Positions 28,036-36,789 of a stretch of DNA of 64,000 bases are shown piece after piece. Below the pieces are notes generated by a model. That model worked only from the letters and a program-made list of their open reading frames with translations. It was not told where the DNA came from and ran no database searches. A program made the position numbers and the translations under genes. Every line of letters begins with the position of its first letter. Within the stretch, counting starts at the first letter, position 1. Origin of the DNA: Burkholderia sp. Leaf177 (GTDB lineage: Bacteria > Pseudomonadota > Gammaproteobacteria > Burkholderiales > Burkholderiaceae); the NCBI RefSeq assembly GCF_001424345.1, contig NZ_LMPF01000025.1, positions 394,062 through 458,061 of the forward strand, in the 5' to 3' direction.

Positions 28036-28521
28036 ATGGCCAACACTCAAAAGCAAGACGCGTTATCAATGCTCGAAGAAGAGCATCGGGCAGTGGAAAA
28101 GCTGTTTGAAGCATTCGAACGCGCCGAAGAACACGACCTCGAACGCAAGGCCACGCTGGTTCAACGTGCGTGCGAGCTGCTGACCATGCACGCCATAGTA
28201 GAAGAAGAAATCCTGTATCCGGCCGCGAAAGACGCGCTAGGCGAAGACGATAAAGACGACGTCAACGAAGCATACGTAGAGCATTTTCTCGTCAAGACGC
28301 TGATCGAGAAATTCACGACGATGAAAGCCGGCGACGAAGGCTTCGATGCAACGTTCAAGGTGTTGACCGAGTGCGTGAACCATCACGTTGAAGAAGAGGA
28401 ATCGGAATTGTTTCCGGAACTTCGCAAGCAAAAGCTCGATCTGGAGGCGATGGGCGAACGCATTGCGAAGCGCCGCGACGCACTTCAGAATAAGATCACG
28501 GAAGTTGCCACCGCTCAGTAG
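28036..28521 (+). CDS. Hemerythrin HHE cation-binding protein
   Basis: The 161-residue four-helix protein has hemerythrin-type iron ligands: EEHRAVEKLFEAFE, HAIVEEEILYPA, the EAYVEHFLVK region and HHVEEEESELFPE. The ligand spacing fits the HHE family (oxygen, NO or iron handling under stress). ACAAGGAGCC lies upstream of the ATG. It is 28 bases after the helicase gene and may be co-transcribed with it, which would place it under LexA as well. Confidence 0.88.
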   Translation: MANTQKQDALSMLEEEHRAVEKLFEAFERAEEHDLERKATLVQRACELLTMHAIVEEEILYPAAKDALGEDDKDDVNEAYVEHFLVKTLIEKFTTMKAGDEGFDATFKVLTECVNHHVEEEESELFPELRKQKLDLEAMGERIAKRRDALQNKITEVATAQ

Positions 28522-28560
28522 GGCGGTAGAAGTTTAAACAGAGCAGCCGCTTTTTATATT

Positions 28561-28595
28561 CCCGCAGTTTTGCTAACATGCGCAAAAACTGCGGG
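28561..28595 (+). repeat. 11-bp perfect inverted repeat
   Basis: CCCGCAGTTTT and AAAACTGCGGG pair exactly around a 13-base spacer. It lies 40 bases after the hemerythrin gene and 62 bases before the resolvase-like gene. It could be a terminator for the first or an operator for the second. No T-run follows, which weakens the terminator reading. Confidence 0.6.
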
Positions 28596-28657
28596 TCGCG
28601 CGCCGACCCGATGCATACGTCCTGCACCGCGCGTGCGGCTGTTTCTGGAGGCGACTT

Positions 28658-29290
28658 GTGACCCTTTTTGTCTACATCAACACGGGCGGCCACGAACACG
28701 TTCGCGAAAGCGATTTGTTCGAGATTGATGCCGCGGGGTTTCTCGTCGACATGGGTTCTGTGCTGGTCGACCATTGCAGCAACGCGGTTGCAGCGACGGC
28801 ACGTCCGGCGCTGCAGCAGGCCATTCGCCGTATCAAGTCGGGCGACACGCTCGTTGTGTCGCGCCTGGGATATCTTGGCAGTGGCATCAGCGACGTCGTT
28901 TCCACGCTCGCCACGCTTGCTGTCAAACGGGCGCACGCCGTTTGTCTCGATGCAGGCAAAAATGATCTTTGCGTTATCGGCGACAACTCGCCAGTGCGAA
29001 TCCTCCAGCTCGCCGCGGAACTCGAACGCGACGCCAAGCGCGCCCGCGCACTCGACGCCGCTGCCATCGCCAAACAAGTCGGAGCGCCGCAAGGACGGCC
29101 GGCTTCGTTATCGGCTTCACAAAGGCAGCAGGCACTTAGCGCATTGGCTTCGGGCAGCACGGTAACCGCCGTTGCCCGGATTCTCAGCACGTCGCGGCAG
29201 ACCATCATCCGTTTGCGCGATTCGGCGAGACACGCGGCGGTGCAGGATGGCATGACCGCCGCGACGATCGCGACGCATCTGGACAGCTAA
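28658..29290 (+). CDS. Degenerate serine-recombinase-like DNA-binding protein
   Basis: The 210-residue protein starts at a GTG with GGAGG 6 bases upstream. It has a resolvase-like fold: an N-terminal beta strand, a middle SGDTLVVSRLGYLG (about 62-75) matching the DRLGR region, and a C-terminal Hin-type helix-turn-helix (about 150-195, VTAVARILSTSRQTIIRL). The catalytic serine expected in the first strand (YxRVST) appears as VYINT, and the second arginine of DRLGR is Tyr. It is therefore probably not a recombinase, and more likely a DNA-binding regulator. No inverted segment or transposon ends were found around it. Confidence 0.72.
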   Translation: MTLFVYINTGGHEHVRESDLFEIDAAGFLVDMGSVLVDHCSNAVAATARPALQQAIRRIKSGDTLVVSRLGYLGSGISDVVSTLATLAVKRAHAVCLDAGKNDLCVIGDNSPVRILQLAAELERDAKRARALDAAAIAKQVGAPQGRPASLSASQRQQALSALASGSTVTAVARILSTSRQTIIRLRDSARHAAVQDGMTAATIATHLDS

Positions 29291-29384
29291 CAGGGCGCGA
29301 TGAATGAGAGAGCAATATCCCGCACGTCTGGAAGCTTGAGATCGCGGAAAATCGGCGGATTGATTCTGAAAGGAAATTTCGCCG

Positions 29385-30107
29385 ATGGACCTCGACACTA
29401 CGGTTATAACCGCACGCATCAACGCAATCGACTGGCACAGAATAGAAGACGATCTGAATCGCTATGGCTGTGCGACCGTCGAGCGCCTCCTGACTGCCGC
29501 CGAATGTGACATGCTCGTCGCGCTATACGCTCAGGACGATTTATATAGAAGTCGTGTTGTGATGGCTCGGCACGGATTCGGACGTGGCGAATACAGGTAT
29601 TACGCTTATCCGTTGCCCGCAATAATCAGCGAGTTACGGCAGACGGCTTATTCCCATCTTGCGCCAGTTGCAAACCGATGGAATGCATCGATGGGTATCG
29701 AGACACGGTATCCGGCGAATCATGCGGACTTTATTCGGAAATGCCACGCCGCAGGGCAAACCCGGCCAACGCCGCTGATCCTCCAATACGATGAAGGCGA
29801 CTACAACTGCCTGCATCAGGACCTGTACGGTGAGCACGTGTTTCCGCTACAGCTGGCAATCCTGCTGTCCGTGCCGGGGCGTGACTTTACAGGCGGCGAA
29901 TTCGTGATGACGGAGCAGCGGCCGCGCATGCAATCGCGGGCCGAAGTCGTGCCGCTTGCTCAAGGCGATGCCGTGGTCTTCGCCGTGCACCACCGGCCAG
30001 TGAACGGAACGCGTGGGGTGTACAGGGTCAATTTGCGGCATGGAGTGAGTCGGCTGCGCTCGGGGCATCGGCATACGGTAGGCGTTATTTTTCACGATGC
30101 AACGTGA
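29385..30107 (+). CDS. 2-oxoglutarate/Fe(II)-dependent oxygenase
   Basis: The 240-residue protein has a double-stranded beta-helix core. Iron ligands: HQD in NCLHQDLYGEH (about residues 144-146) and a distal His in the segment FAVHHRP or LRHGVS, with Arg residues in RLRSGHRHT for 2-oxoglutarate. GGEFVMTEQ between them is typical of prolyl-hydroxylase-like enzymes. The substrate is unknown, possibly a protein side chain or nucleobase. AAAGGAA lies upstream of the start. It is convergent with ribA. Confidence 0.8.
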   Translation: MDLDTTVITARINAIDWHRIEDDLNRYGCATVERLLTAAECDMLVALYAQDDLYRSRVVMARHGFGRGEYRYYAYPLPAIISELRQTAYSHLAPVANRWNASMGIETRYPANHADFIRKCHAAGQTRPTPLILQYDEGDYNCLHQDLYGEHVFPLQLAILLSVPGRDFTGGEFVMTEQRPRMQSRAEVVPLAQGDAVVFAVHHRPVNGTRGVYRVNLRHGVSRLRSGHRHTVGVIFHDAT

Positions 30108-30135
30108 TCAAAGCGCAGGGTAAATTGTTTAACGC

Positions 30136-30786
30136 CTACTCGTTCTCATCGAAGTAATGCCCGAACTTCACCTGCTTCGTCTTGATATACCGCTCATTTT
30201 CCTCGCGCATCGGAATAGCCAGTGCAACACGCTCGCACACCGGAATGTCGTGCTTGAGAAGCGTATCGAATTTCGACGGGTTGTTGCTCATCAAGCGCAC
30301 CGAACGCACATCCAGCGCACGCAAGATCGCTGCGGCCGAATCGTATTCGCGTGCATCGTCGGGAAGACCGAGATGCAGGTTGGCATCGACGGTGTCGTAA
30401 CCCTGCTCTTGCAGCGCATACGCGCGGATCTTGTTTGCGAGCCCGATGCCACGGCCTTCATGACCGCGCAAATACAACAGGATCCCGCGGTTTTCCGCCG
30501 CTATATATCGCATTGCCAGATCGAGCTGTTCGCCGCAATCGCAGCGGTAGGAGCCAAACACATCGCCGGTAACGCATTCGGAATGCAGGCGGCAAAGTAC
30601 GGATTCGCCGTTGGCGACGTCGCCCATGATCAGCGTCAGATGTTCCGCGCCGGTGCTTTTCACGCGATACACATGGGACTCGAACACGCCGTAACGCGTG
30701 GGAATCGTGGCTTTCGCCACGAGTTCGACGCATTCGTCGTTGACAGCTTCGGCAGTCGATGCCGTTGAATCGGAAACGTTTTTCAT
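30136..30786 (-). CDS. ribA: GTP cyclohydrolase II
   Basis: First committed enzyme of riboflavin synthesis: opens GTP to 2,5-diamino-6-ribosylamino-pyrimidinone phosphate. The 216 residues match stand-alone RibA. Zinc and substrate motifs are intact: RLHSECVTGDVFGSYRCDCGEQL, LRGHEGRGIGL, VDANLHLGLPDD and MSNNPSKF. The N-terminal 20 residues are low complexity. No FMN riboswitch was recognised in the upstream region, and no other rib gene is adjacent. Confidence 0.95.
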   Translation of the reverse strand: MKNVSDSTASTAEAVNDECVELVAKATIPTRYGVFESHVYRVKSTGAEHLTLIMGDVANGESVLCRLHSECVTGDVFGSYRCDCGEQLDLAMRYIAAENRGILLYLRGHEGRGIGLANKIRAYALQEQGYDTVDANLHLGLPDDAREYDSAAAILRALDVRSVRLMSNNPSKFDTLLKHDIPVCERVALAIPMREENERYIKTKQVKFGHYFDENE

Positions 30787-31065
30787 GTTCTCTTGTACAG
30801 CATTTATGGGCGCGGACCGCGTGCGGGAAGGCTTTTAGCCTGCCCGCTGAACCGGTAACTTTATCAAGATGCGGTGTCGCCCGGTCCGACATGTTAAAAC
30901 GCCGGGGAAATATTTGCAGCCTGCGCGGTGCAACCGCGGCTTCGCGCATGAAATTTCACGCTTGCGGGGCGAATCCCGCATATCGAAAGAAGAACGTCTC
31001 GCTTCGATAAAAATTCCCTCATTGGTAAAGTCACGGCTACCTGGATAACTCACCGACCCCACTCC

Positions 31066-32709
31066 ATGCCCAATAAAAGCCGCTCGTCCCTCGCCCTTCC
31101 CCACATGGTCCGCGCTGCGGGCGCCGCGTTGATCGCGCTTGCAGCGTCCAGCACTATTTGCAGTTCGGCGCACGCGGCGGGCAAAACGCTGGTGTTTTGC
31201 TCGGAAGGCAGTCCGGCGGGCTTCGATTCGGCGCAATACACGACCAGCACGGACTTCGATGCCGGCGCGCACGCTGTCTATGACACGCTGGTCGAATTCA
31301 AGCGCGGTTCGCTAGATCTCGTTCCCGGTCTCGCCGAAAAATGGGACGAATCCGCCGACGCCAAGACTTTCACGTTCCATCTCCGGCACGGCGTCAAGTT
31401 CCAGACCACAGACTGGTTCAAACCCACGCGCGACTTCAACGCGGACGACGTCGTCTTTACGTTCAAGCGCATGATCGACCCGGAAAATCCGTTCCAGAAG
31501 GCGCACCCGGTCAGCTTCCCTTACTTGAGCGACCTTGGTTACGACAAGAATATTGCATCGGTTGAAAAACTCGATGACTACACCGTGCGCTTCACGTTGC
31601 ACACGTCCGACGTGGTTTTCGTGCGCAATATCGCGATGGAATTTGCGTCCATTCTTTCGGCGCAATATGCCGACCAGCTGCTCAAGGCGGGCAAAACCGA
31701 GGAACTGAATCAGAAGCCCGTTGGCACCGGCCCGTTCGTGTTCCGCGATTATCAGAAGGACGCAACGATCCGTTACGACGCACATCCGGATTTCTGGAAC
31801 AAGAAGGACGTGCATATTTCGAAGCTGGTTTTTTCGATTACGCCCGATGCCGCCGTGCGCATGCAGAAACTCACGAGTGGCGAATGCCAGATGACGTCGT
31901 ACGCCCGGCCGGCCGATATCCAGAGCGCGCGCAACAATCCGAAGCTGGCGGTGCTATCGAGCGTCGGGTTCAACGTGGCTTATGTCGGCTACAACACGAC
32001 GCACAAGCCGCTCGACAACGTGCTGGTCCGGCGCGCGCTGGATATGTCCATCGACAAACAGGCAATCCTGAAGAGCGTGTATGAAGGTGCGGCGACCGTC
32101 GCATCGAACCCGATGCCGCCCTCGCAATGGTCCTACAACAAGGCGTTGAAAGACGCGCCGTATGATCCGGCAAAAGCGCGCGACTTGTTGAAGCAAGCAG
32201 GTTTTCCGAATGGCTTTGCCATCTCGCTCTGGGCCATGCCCGTGCAGCGCGGTTACAACCCGAACGCGCGGCTGATGGCGCAATTGATCCAGTCGGACTG
32301 GGCGAAGATTGGCGTGAAAGCGAATATCGTCTCGTACGAATGGGCCGAGTACAACAAGCGAGCGAAACAGGCCGGCGAGCACGATGCCATTCTCTACGGA
32401 TGGATGGGCGACAACGGCGACCCGGACAACTGGCTCGGCACCACGCTCGGTTGCGACGCCGTTCACGGCAGCAACATGGCGAAGTGGTGCAACAAGCAGT
32501 TCGACGATCTTCTTGGAAAAGCGCGCCTCGTTACCGACCAGAACGCTCGCACGAAGCTTTATGAAGAGGCGCAAGTCGTGTTCAAGGATCAGGTTCCTTA
32601 CACACCGCTTGCTCACGCCAACGCGTTCCAGCTGATGACGAAAAACGTGAAAGGTTACGAACTGAGCCCGTTGGGCGGGCATCGGTTCGATGGGGTTTCG
32701 CTGGATTAA
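31066..32709 (+). CDS. Peptide ABC transporter substrate-binding protein
   Basis: Periplasmic DppA/OppA-type binding protein of 547 residues with a long signal peptide (cleavage near SSAHAAGK, about residue 43). Family segments include GLAEKWDESADAKTFTFHLR, DDVVFTFKRM, the VGTGPFVF motif and a C-terminal DQVPYTPLAHA. The dipeptide-binding type is likely but not proven. No permease or ATPase gene is adjacent, so it either works with a transporter encoded elsewhere or is a separately expressed receptor. Confidence 0.88.
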   Translation: MPNKSRSSLALPHMVRAAGAALIALAASSTICSSAHAAGKTLVFCSEGSPAGFDSAQYTTSTDFDAGAHAVYDTLVEFKRGSLDLVPGLAEKWDESADAKTFTFHLRHGVKFQTTDWFKPTRDFNADDVVFTFKRMIDPENPFQKAHPVSFPYLSDLGYDKNIASVEKLDDYTVRFTLHTSDVVFVRNIAMEFASILSAQYADQLLKAGKTEELNQKPVGTGPFVFRDYQKDATIRYDAHPDFWNKKDVHISKLVFSITPDAAVRMQKLTSGECQMTSYARPADIQSARNNPKLAVLSSVGFNVAYVGYNTTHKPLDNVLVRRALDMSIDKQAILKSVYEGAATVASNPMPPSQWSYNKALKDAPYDPAKARDLLKQAGFPNGFAISLWAMPVQRGYNPNARLMAQLIQSDWAKIGVKANIVSYEWAEYNKRAKQAGEHDAILYGWMGDNGDPDNWLGTTLGCDAVHGSNMAKWCNKQFDDLLGKARLVTDQNARTKLYEEAQVVFKDQVPYTPLAHANAFQLMTKNVKGYELSPLGGHRFDGVSLD

Positions 32710-32753
32710 AAGGTCCGAGCGCGGCGGCGGACACGAAGTCCGCCGCCTTACCG

Positions 32754-33449
32754 TTAAGCCGGTTGCTCGAAACTTCCCGGGCTCTTGTCCGTCGCGCTCC
32801 ATTGCGGCGTGCGCGTCTTGTCGGCCTTCGCCAATCCCGCCTTCAACCCTTCCAGATCGAAATCCTTGGTGTAGACCGGCGTTCCCGGCTGCTGACGCCA
32901 GGAATTGTCGATACCGCCGTTATCGAAGGCATCGAAACCTGTTTCATTCACCAGTTGCAGCACGACCGCCTTGGCGTCGGCGGCATCGCCCGAAACCGGC
33001 AGCGCAATGCGTCCCTGCGTGCCTTCGGGCTTGCCGTGATTGCGCAAGTGTTCGGCGTAGATATTGTTGAACGCCTTGATGACCGGACGCCCGATCTGCT
33101 GCGCGACCCACTCGCTTTCCAGCATGCCTGACTCGATTCCATGGATCCGCCCATCGCGCTCACGCGGATAATAATTGCCGGTATCGATAATCACCGTGGT
33201 TTCCGGCACGTCCGCGAACAAATCCGCCGGCAGATTCAACACCTTCTTTTCTGGAATCGTCACCACGATCACATCGGCGCCACGGACGACATCGGCCAGT
33301 TCCGCGGCCTTCGCGCCCGTTTCAGCGGCGACATTGGCGAGCGTATCCGGCCCGCGCGAATTGCCGATCAGCACCTCATGACCGTGCTCGGCCCATCGCA
33401 GCGCCAGCACCTGACCAATGTTTCCTGCCCCAATAATGCCGATCTTCAT
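32754..33449 (-). CDS. NADP-binding F420-dependent-reductase-like protein
   Basis: The 231-residue Rossmann protein opens with MKIGIIGAGNIGQVLALRWAE and the NADP-binding IGNSRGP. The later VITIP-like EKKVLNLP, DTGNYYPRERDG and IKAFNNIYAEHL segments are those of the NADP oxidoreductase, coenzyme F420-dependent family. Since Burkholderia is not known for F420-based catabolism of this kind, NADPH chemistry on an unknown substrate is more likely. A very good AAAGGAGGG precedes the ATG. Confidence 0.85.
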   Translation of the reverse strand: MKIGIIGAGNIGQVLALRWAEHGHEVLIGNSRGPDTLANVAAETGAKAAELADVVRGADVIVVTIPEKKVLNLPADLFADVPETTVIIDTGNYYPRERDGRIHGIESGMLESEWVAQQIGRPVIKAFNNIYAEHLRNHGKPEGTQGRIALPVSGDAADAKAVVLQLVNETGFDAFDNGGIDNSWRQQPGTPVYTKDFDLEGLKAGLAKADKTRTPQWSATDKSPGSFEQPA

Positions 33450-33659
33450 ACACCCTCCTTTCGTTTAGATGCCCGTCGCACAAGGGCGCAACGGCTATGC
33501 CTGAGATTGCCGGACGCGCTAGAATGCCCGCCGCGGACTGGCCCATAGGTAATTCGCATCGGCCTCATTGAATCATTCGATTTTCCTAATCAAGGGCAAA
33601 CCCGCATACTTCATCTCATTCCTTAACCGCTTCAACACTTCAACACAAGGACTCACGCA

Positions 33660-34223
33660 ATGCCGATCATCAACAGCCAGGTCAAACCGTTCAAAGCAAC
33701 CGCTTTCCACAATGGCGATTTCGTGCCGGTTACCGAAGAAAGCCTAAAGGGCAAGTGGTCCGTTCTGGTGTTCTACCCGGCTGACTTCACCTTCGTTTGC
33801 CCGACGGAACTCGGCGATCTGGCCGACCGTTACGCAGAATTCAAGAAGCTGGGCGTTGAAATCTACAGCGTATCGACCGACACGCACTTCACGCACAAGG
33901 CATGGCACGACACGTCGGACACGATCGGCAAGATCGAATATCCGATGATCGCCGATCCGACGCTGGCAATCTCGCGCAACTTCGACGTGCTGATTGAAGA
34001 AGAAGGCATGGCGCTGCGCGGCACGTTCGTGATCAACCCGGAAGGCGAAGTCAAGCTGTGCGAAGTCCACGACAACGGCATTGGCCGTGACGCCGGCGAA
34101 TTGCTGCGCAAGGTTCAGGCAGCGCAATACATCGCGGCACATCCGGGTGAAGTCTGCCCCGCCAAGTGGACGCCGGGCGCTGAAACGCTGACGCCGTCGC
34201 TCGACCTGATCGGCAAGATCTAA
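33660..34223 (+). CDS. ahpC: Alkyl hydroperoxide reductase subunit C (peroxiredoxin)
   Basis: Typical 2-Cys peroxiredoxin, 187 residues, reducing H2O2 and organic peroxides. Peroxidatic Cys47 is in DFTFVCPTE and resolving Cys166 in GEVCPAKW; the C-terminal YF-type extension ends DLIGKI as in the E. coli type. It is reduced by AhpF, encoded 129 bases downstream. An OxyR site was looked for in the 210 bases upstream and none was convincing. Confidence 0.97.
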   Translation: MPIINSQVKPFKATAFHNGDFVPVTEESLKGKWSVLVFYPADFTFVCPTELGDLADRYAEFKKLGVEIYSVSTDTHFTHKAWHDTSDTIGKIEYPMIADPTLAISRNFDVLIEEEGMALRGTFVINPEGEVKLCEVHDNGIGRDAGELLRKVQAAQYIAAHPGEVCPAKWTPGAETLTPSLDLIGKI

Positions 34224-34276
34224 GCTGCTTCGTAGCTTGAAAAAAGCTTAAAAATAGTTGTAAAGCGCTGTACCGT

Positions 34277-34296
34277 CCGGGCCGTTCGCGGCCCGG
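34277..34296 (+). terminator. UUCG-tetraloop hairpin between ahpC and ahpF
   Basis: CCGGGCCG and CGGCCCGG pair perfectly around TTCG, a very stable RNA tetraloop, 53 bases after ahpC and 56 before ahpF. No T-run follows. It probably acts as partial attenuator or mRNA-stabilising end, giving more AhpC than AhpF. Confidence 0.6.
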
Positions 34297-34352
34297 CTGT
34301 CTGTCAGCACGCCTCCCGAACAAAATCATCATTAAACGGACTCGAAACCGCC

Positions 34353-35942
34353 ATGCTGGAAGCCAACCTCAAGACTCAGTTGAAAGCGTATCTGGAAAAG
34401 GTCAGCCGGCCGATCGAGATCGTCGCTTCCCTCGATGACTCGCCGAAATCGGTCGAGTTGAAAGACTTGCTGCAGGAAATCGCCACGCTGTCGGACCGCA
34501 TCGCGGTGATCGAAAAGCGCGACGACGACCAGCGCAAGCCGTCGTTTTCCATCGGCGAACCGGGCAAGCCTACGGGCATCCGCTTCGCAGGCATTCCGAT
34601 GGGCCATGAATTCACGTCGCTCGTGCTGGCGCTGCTGCAAACCGGCGGCCACCCAGTCAAGCTCGACGACGCCGTGATCGAACAGATCCGCTCGCTCGAC
34701 GGCGACTACCAGTTTGAAACGTATATCTCGCTGTCGTGCCAGAACTGCCCGGAAGTCGTGCAGGCGCTGAACGTGATGGCGCTCATCAACCCGCGCATCC
34801 GCCAGGTCACCATCGACGGCGCGTTGTTCCAGGACGAAGTCGAGAAGCGCCAGATCATGGCCGTGCCGACCGTCTACATGAACGGCGAAGTGTTCGGCCA
34901 AGGGCGTACCGGCGTGAAGGAAATCCTGGCCAAGCTCGACAGCAACGCTGGCGCGCGGGCCGCGAAGGAAATTGAAGGCAAAGGCACGTTCGACGTGCTG
35001 ATCGTCGGCGGCGGACCTGCCGGCGCGGCTGCGGCAATCTACGCGGCACGCAAGGGCATTTCGACGGGCGTGGCGGCAGAACGCTTCGGCGGCCAGGTGC
35101 TGGATACGCTTGCCATCGAAAACTTCGTTTCCGTGAAAGAGACGGAAGGCCCGCAATTCGCGACGGCGCTGGAACAGCACGTCAAGAGCTACGAAGTCGA
35201 CATCATGGACGTGCAACGTGCCGAAGCGCTCGTGCCGGGCAAGATCCACGAAGTGCGGCTCGCCAACGGCGCGGTGCTGAAAGCGAAGACGATCGTGCTG
35301 GCGACCGGCGCACGGTGGCGCGAAATCAACGTGCCGGGTGAGAAGGAATATCGCAATCATGGCGTGGCGTACTGCCCGCATTGCGATGGTCCGCTCTTCA
35401 AGGGCAAGCGCGTTGCGGTGATCGGCGGCGGCAATTCGGGCGTGGAAGCGGCGATCGATCTGGCGGGTATCGTCAGCGCGGTTACCTTGATTGAATTTGG
35501 CGCCGAGTTGCGTGCCGATGCTGTTTTGCAGCGCAAGCTGCGCAGCATGAAGAACGTGACGATCATCACGCAAGCGCAGACCACGGAAGTCACCGGCGAC
35601 GGCAAGAAAGTCGACGGTCTCTCGTACAAGGACCTGCGTTCGGGTGAAGCGAAGCACATCGAGCTGGAAGGCGTGTTCGTGCAGATCGGTCTCGTGCCGA
35701 ATACCGAATGGCTCAAGGGCACGATCGAGTTGTCGCGTCACGGCGAAATCGTGGTCGATGCCAAGGGCGCAACGTCAGTGCCGGGCGTGTTTGCCGCTGG
35801 CGACGTCACGACCGTTCCGTACAAGCAGATCGTGATTGCGGTCGGCGAAGGCGCGAAGGCTTCGTTGAGCGCGTTCGATTACCTGATCCGCAATTCGGTA
35901 TCGGAAGACGTGGAAGTTGCAGCTGAAGAAGTAGTTGCCTGA
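34353..35942 (+). CDS. ahpF: Alkyl hydroperoxide reductase subunit F
   Basis: Flavoprotein disulphide reductase of 529 residues that transfers electrons from NADH to AhpC. The N-terminal tandem thioredoxin-like domain carries Cys129/Cys132 (SCQNCPEV); the FAD motif is VGGGPAGAAAAIYAARKG, the redox pair Cys341/Cys344 is in YCPHCDG and the NADH motif is VIGGGNSGVEAA. Numbering matches the E. coli protein closely. A perfect terminator follows. Confidence 0.97.
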   Translation: MLEANLKTQLKAYLEKVSRPIEIVASLDDSPKSVELKDLLQEIATLSDRIAVIEKRDDDQRKPSFSIGEPGKPTGIRFAGIPMGHEFTSLVLALLQTGGHPVKLDDAVIEQIRSLDGDYQFETYISLSCQNCPEVVQALNVMALINPRIRQVTIDGALFQDEVEKRQIMAVPTVYMNGEVFGQGRTGVKEILAKLDSNAGARAAKEIEGKGTFDVLIVGGGPAGAAAAIYAARKGISTGVAAERFGGQVLDTLAIENFVSVKETEGPQFATALEQHVKSYEVDIMDVQRAEALVPGKIHEVRLANGAVLKAKTIVLATGARWREINVPGEKEYRNHGVAYCPHCDGPLFKGKRVAVIGGGNSGVEAAIDLAGIVSAVTLIEFGAELRADAVLQRKLRSMKNVTIITQAQTTEVTGDGKKVDGLSYKDLRSGEAKHIELEGVFVQIGLVPNTEWLKGTIELSRHGEIVVDAKGATSVPGVFAAGDVTTVPYKQIVIAVGEGAKASLSAFDYLIRNSVSEDVEVAAEEVVA

Positions 35943-36008
35943 GTCTGGTTTGCGATTTTAATTCTGTTGCCGGCGGGATTTTAATCCGCTAGTCAAAATG
36001 CTCTACGG

Positions 36009-36055
36009 AACGCCCGATAATCGCGATGCAATCGATTATCGGGCGTTTTGTTTTT
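36009..36055 (+). terminator. Intrinsic terminator of ahpCF
   Basis: Exact 15-bp arms (AACGCCCGATAATCG and its complement) around a 9-base loop, ending in TTTTGTTTTT. This is the best rho-independent terminator in the window. Confidence 0.92.
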
Positions 36056-36146
36056 CTCTCGTAATCATCTGATGAAAAGCTAAAGTTTCTTTTTTGCTTG
36101 CCGTTGATATCGGAAGCTGACAAACATCTGCCCGAGGTCGACAGTC

Positions 36147-36614
36147 ATGGGAATCCTGGATAGCACCTTTTCTACTCTCTTTCGCGGCAGCGGACGCTCC
36201 AATCCCGCGGTGACGCAAAGACTCGAGCGCACACTCGAACGCGAAAGCGCATTGCGGCGCGAACTGGCGCAATTGAAAACGCGGGTATCGGCAAGCGCGC
36301 CCGAGCTTCAGGTCAAGATGGACCTGATGCAATTCGATGTCGCGCAGGAAAAAGCGGCGGTCGCGAGTCTGACTGCGGCGCTGATGCAAGCACAAGAAGA
36401 TCTGGAACTTGAGAAGGCGAACCGGTCGGCCGCGATCCATTTGCTCAAGAAACATGGCGTGGTGGATGGCCTCGCGTATTCCAGCTTTACGCGCGAGGAA
36501 CGGGTCGAACTGATTGCATCGGCCATGGACGAAGTGGTTGGCAGTGAGACAACCATTCGATGGAAAGCACGGTCGCCGGCGAGCACCAGGTCGCAGTCGG
36601 GGAAAGGTGCTTGA
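36147..36614 (+). CDS. Hypothetical coiled-coil protein
   Basis: The 155-residue protein is not recognised. Residues about 25-95 form Glu/Leu/Ala/Gln-rich heptads (RLERTLERESALRRELAQL, then a VAQEKAAVASLTAAL-like stretch), consistent with a coiled coil. The C-terminal 35 residues are basic and Ser-rich. The ATG has no strong ribosome-binding site (CGAGGTCGACAGTC lies upstream). It is flanked by the ahpCF terminator and the sulphur cluster and seems to be a separate unit. Confidence 0.6.
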   Translation: MGILDSTFSTLFRGSGRSNPAVTQRLERTLERESALRRELAQLKTRVSASAPELQVKMDLMQFDVAQEKAAVASLTAALMQAQEDLELEKANRSAAIHLLKKHGVVDGLAYSSFTREERVELIASAMDEVVGSETTIRWKARSPASTRSQSGKGA

Positions 36615-36789
36615 CATGGCGTCGGGGTATTGAAAGCGTTCGCTAAACCCCGTCATTCCGATATGTTTAGCTCGGATTGATATTTAAGATTTGCATATGC
36701 CGATGTTAGCCTTCAAGGCAATCGGCAGGCGTCATGAAGCGTTTCTTCGCGCACTGCCTCACCGTGCAGTTCAACGAGGAGCAGCGTTC

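Noticed and set aside
28658..29290. Active integrase/resolvase of a transposon
   Set aside because: Catalytic residues are missing, and no terminal inverted repeats, target duplication or transposase gene were seen around it.
30787..31065. FMN riboswitch between ribA and the peptide-binding gene
   Set aside because: No conserved RFN-element sequence blocks were recognised upstream of ribA.
33450..33659. OxyR operator upstream of ahpC
   Set aside because: An ATAG is present but the spaced tetranucleotide pattern (ATAG-N7-CTAT repeated) could not be found; regulation by OxyR is likely from biology but not shown by this sequence.
34332..35741. A 469-codon minus-strand frame opposite ahpF
   Set aside because: The ahpF frame carries the conserved redox cysteines and FAD/NAD motifs; the antisense frame has none.
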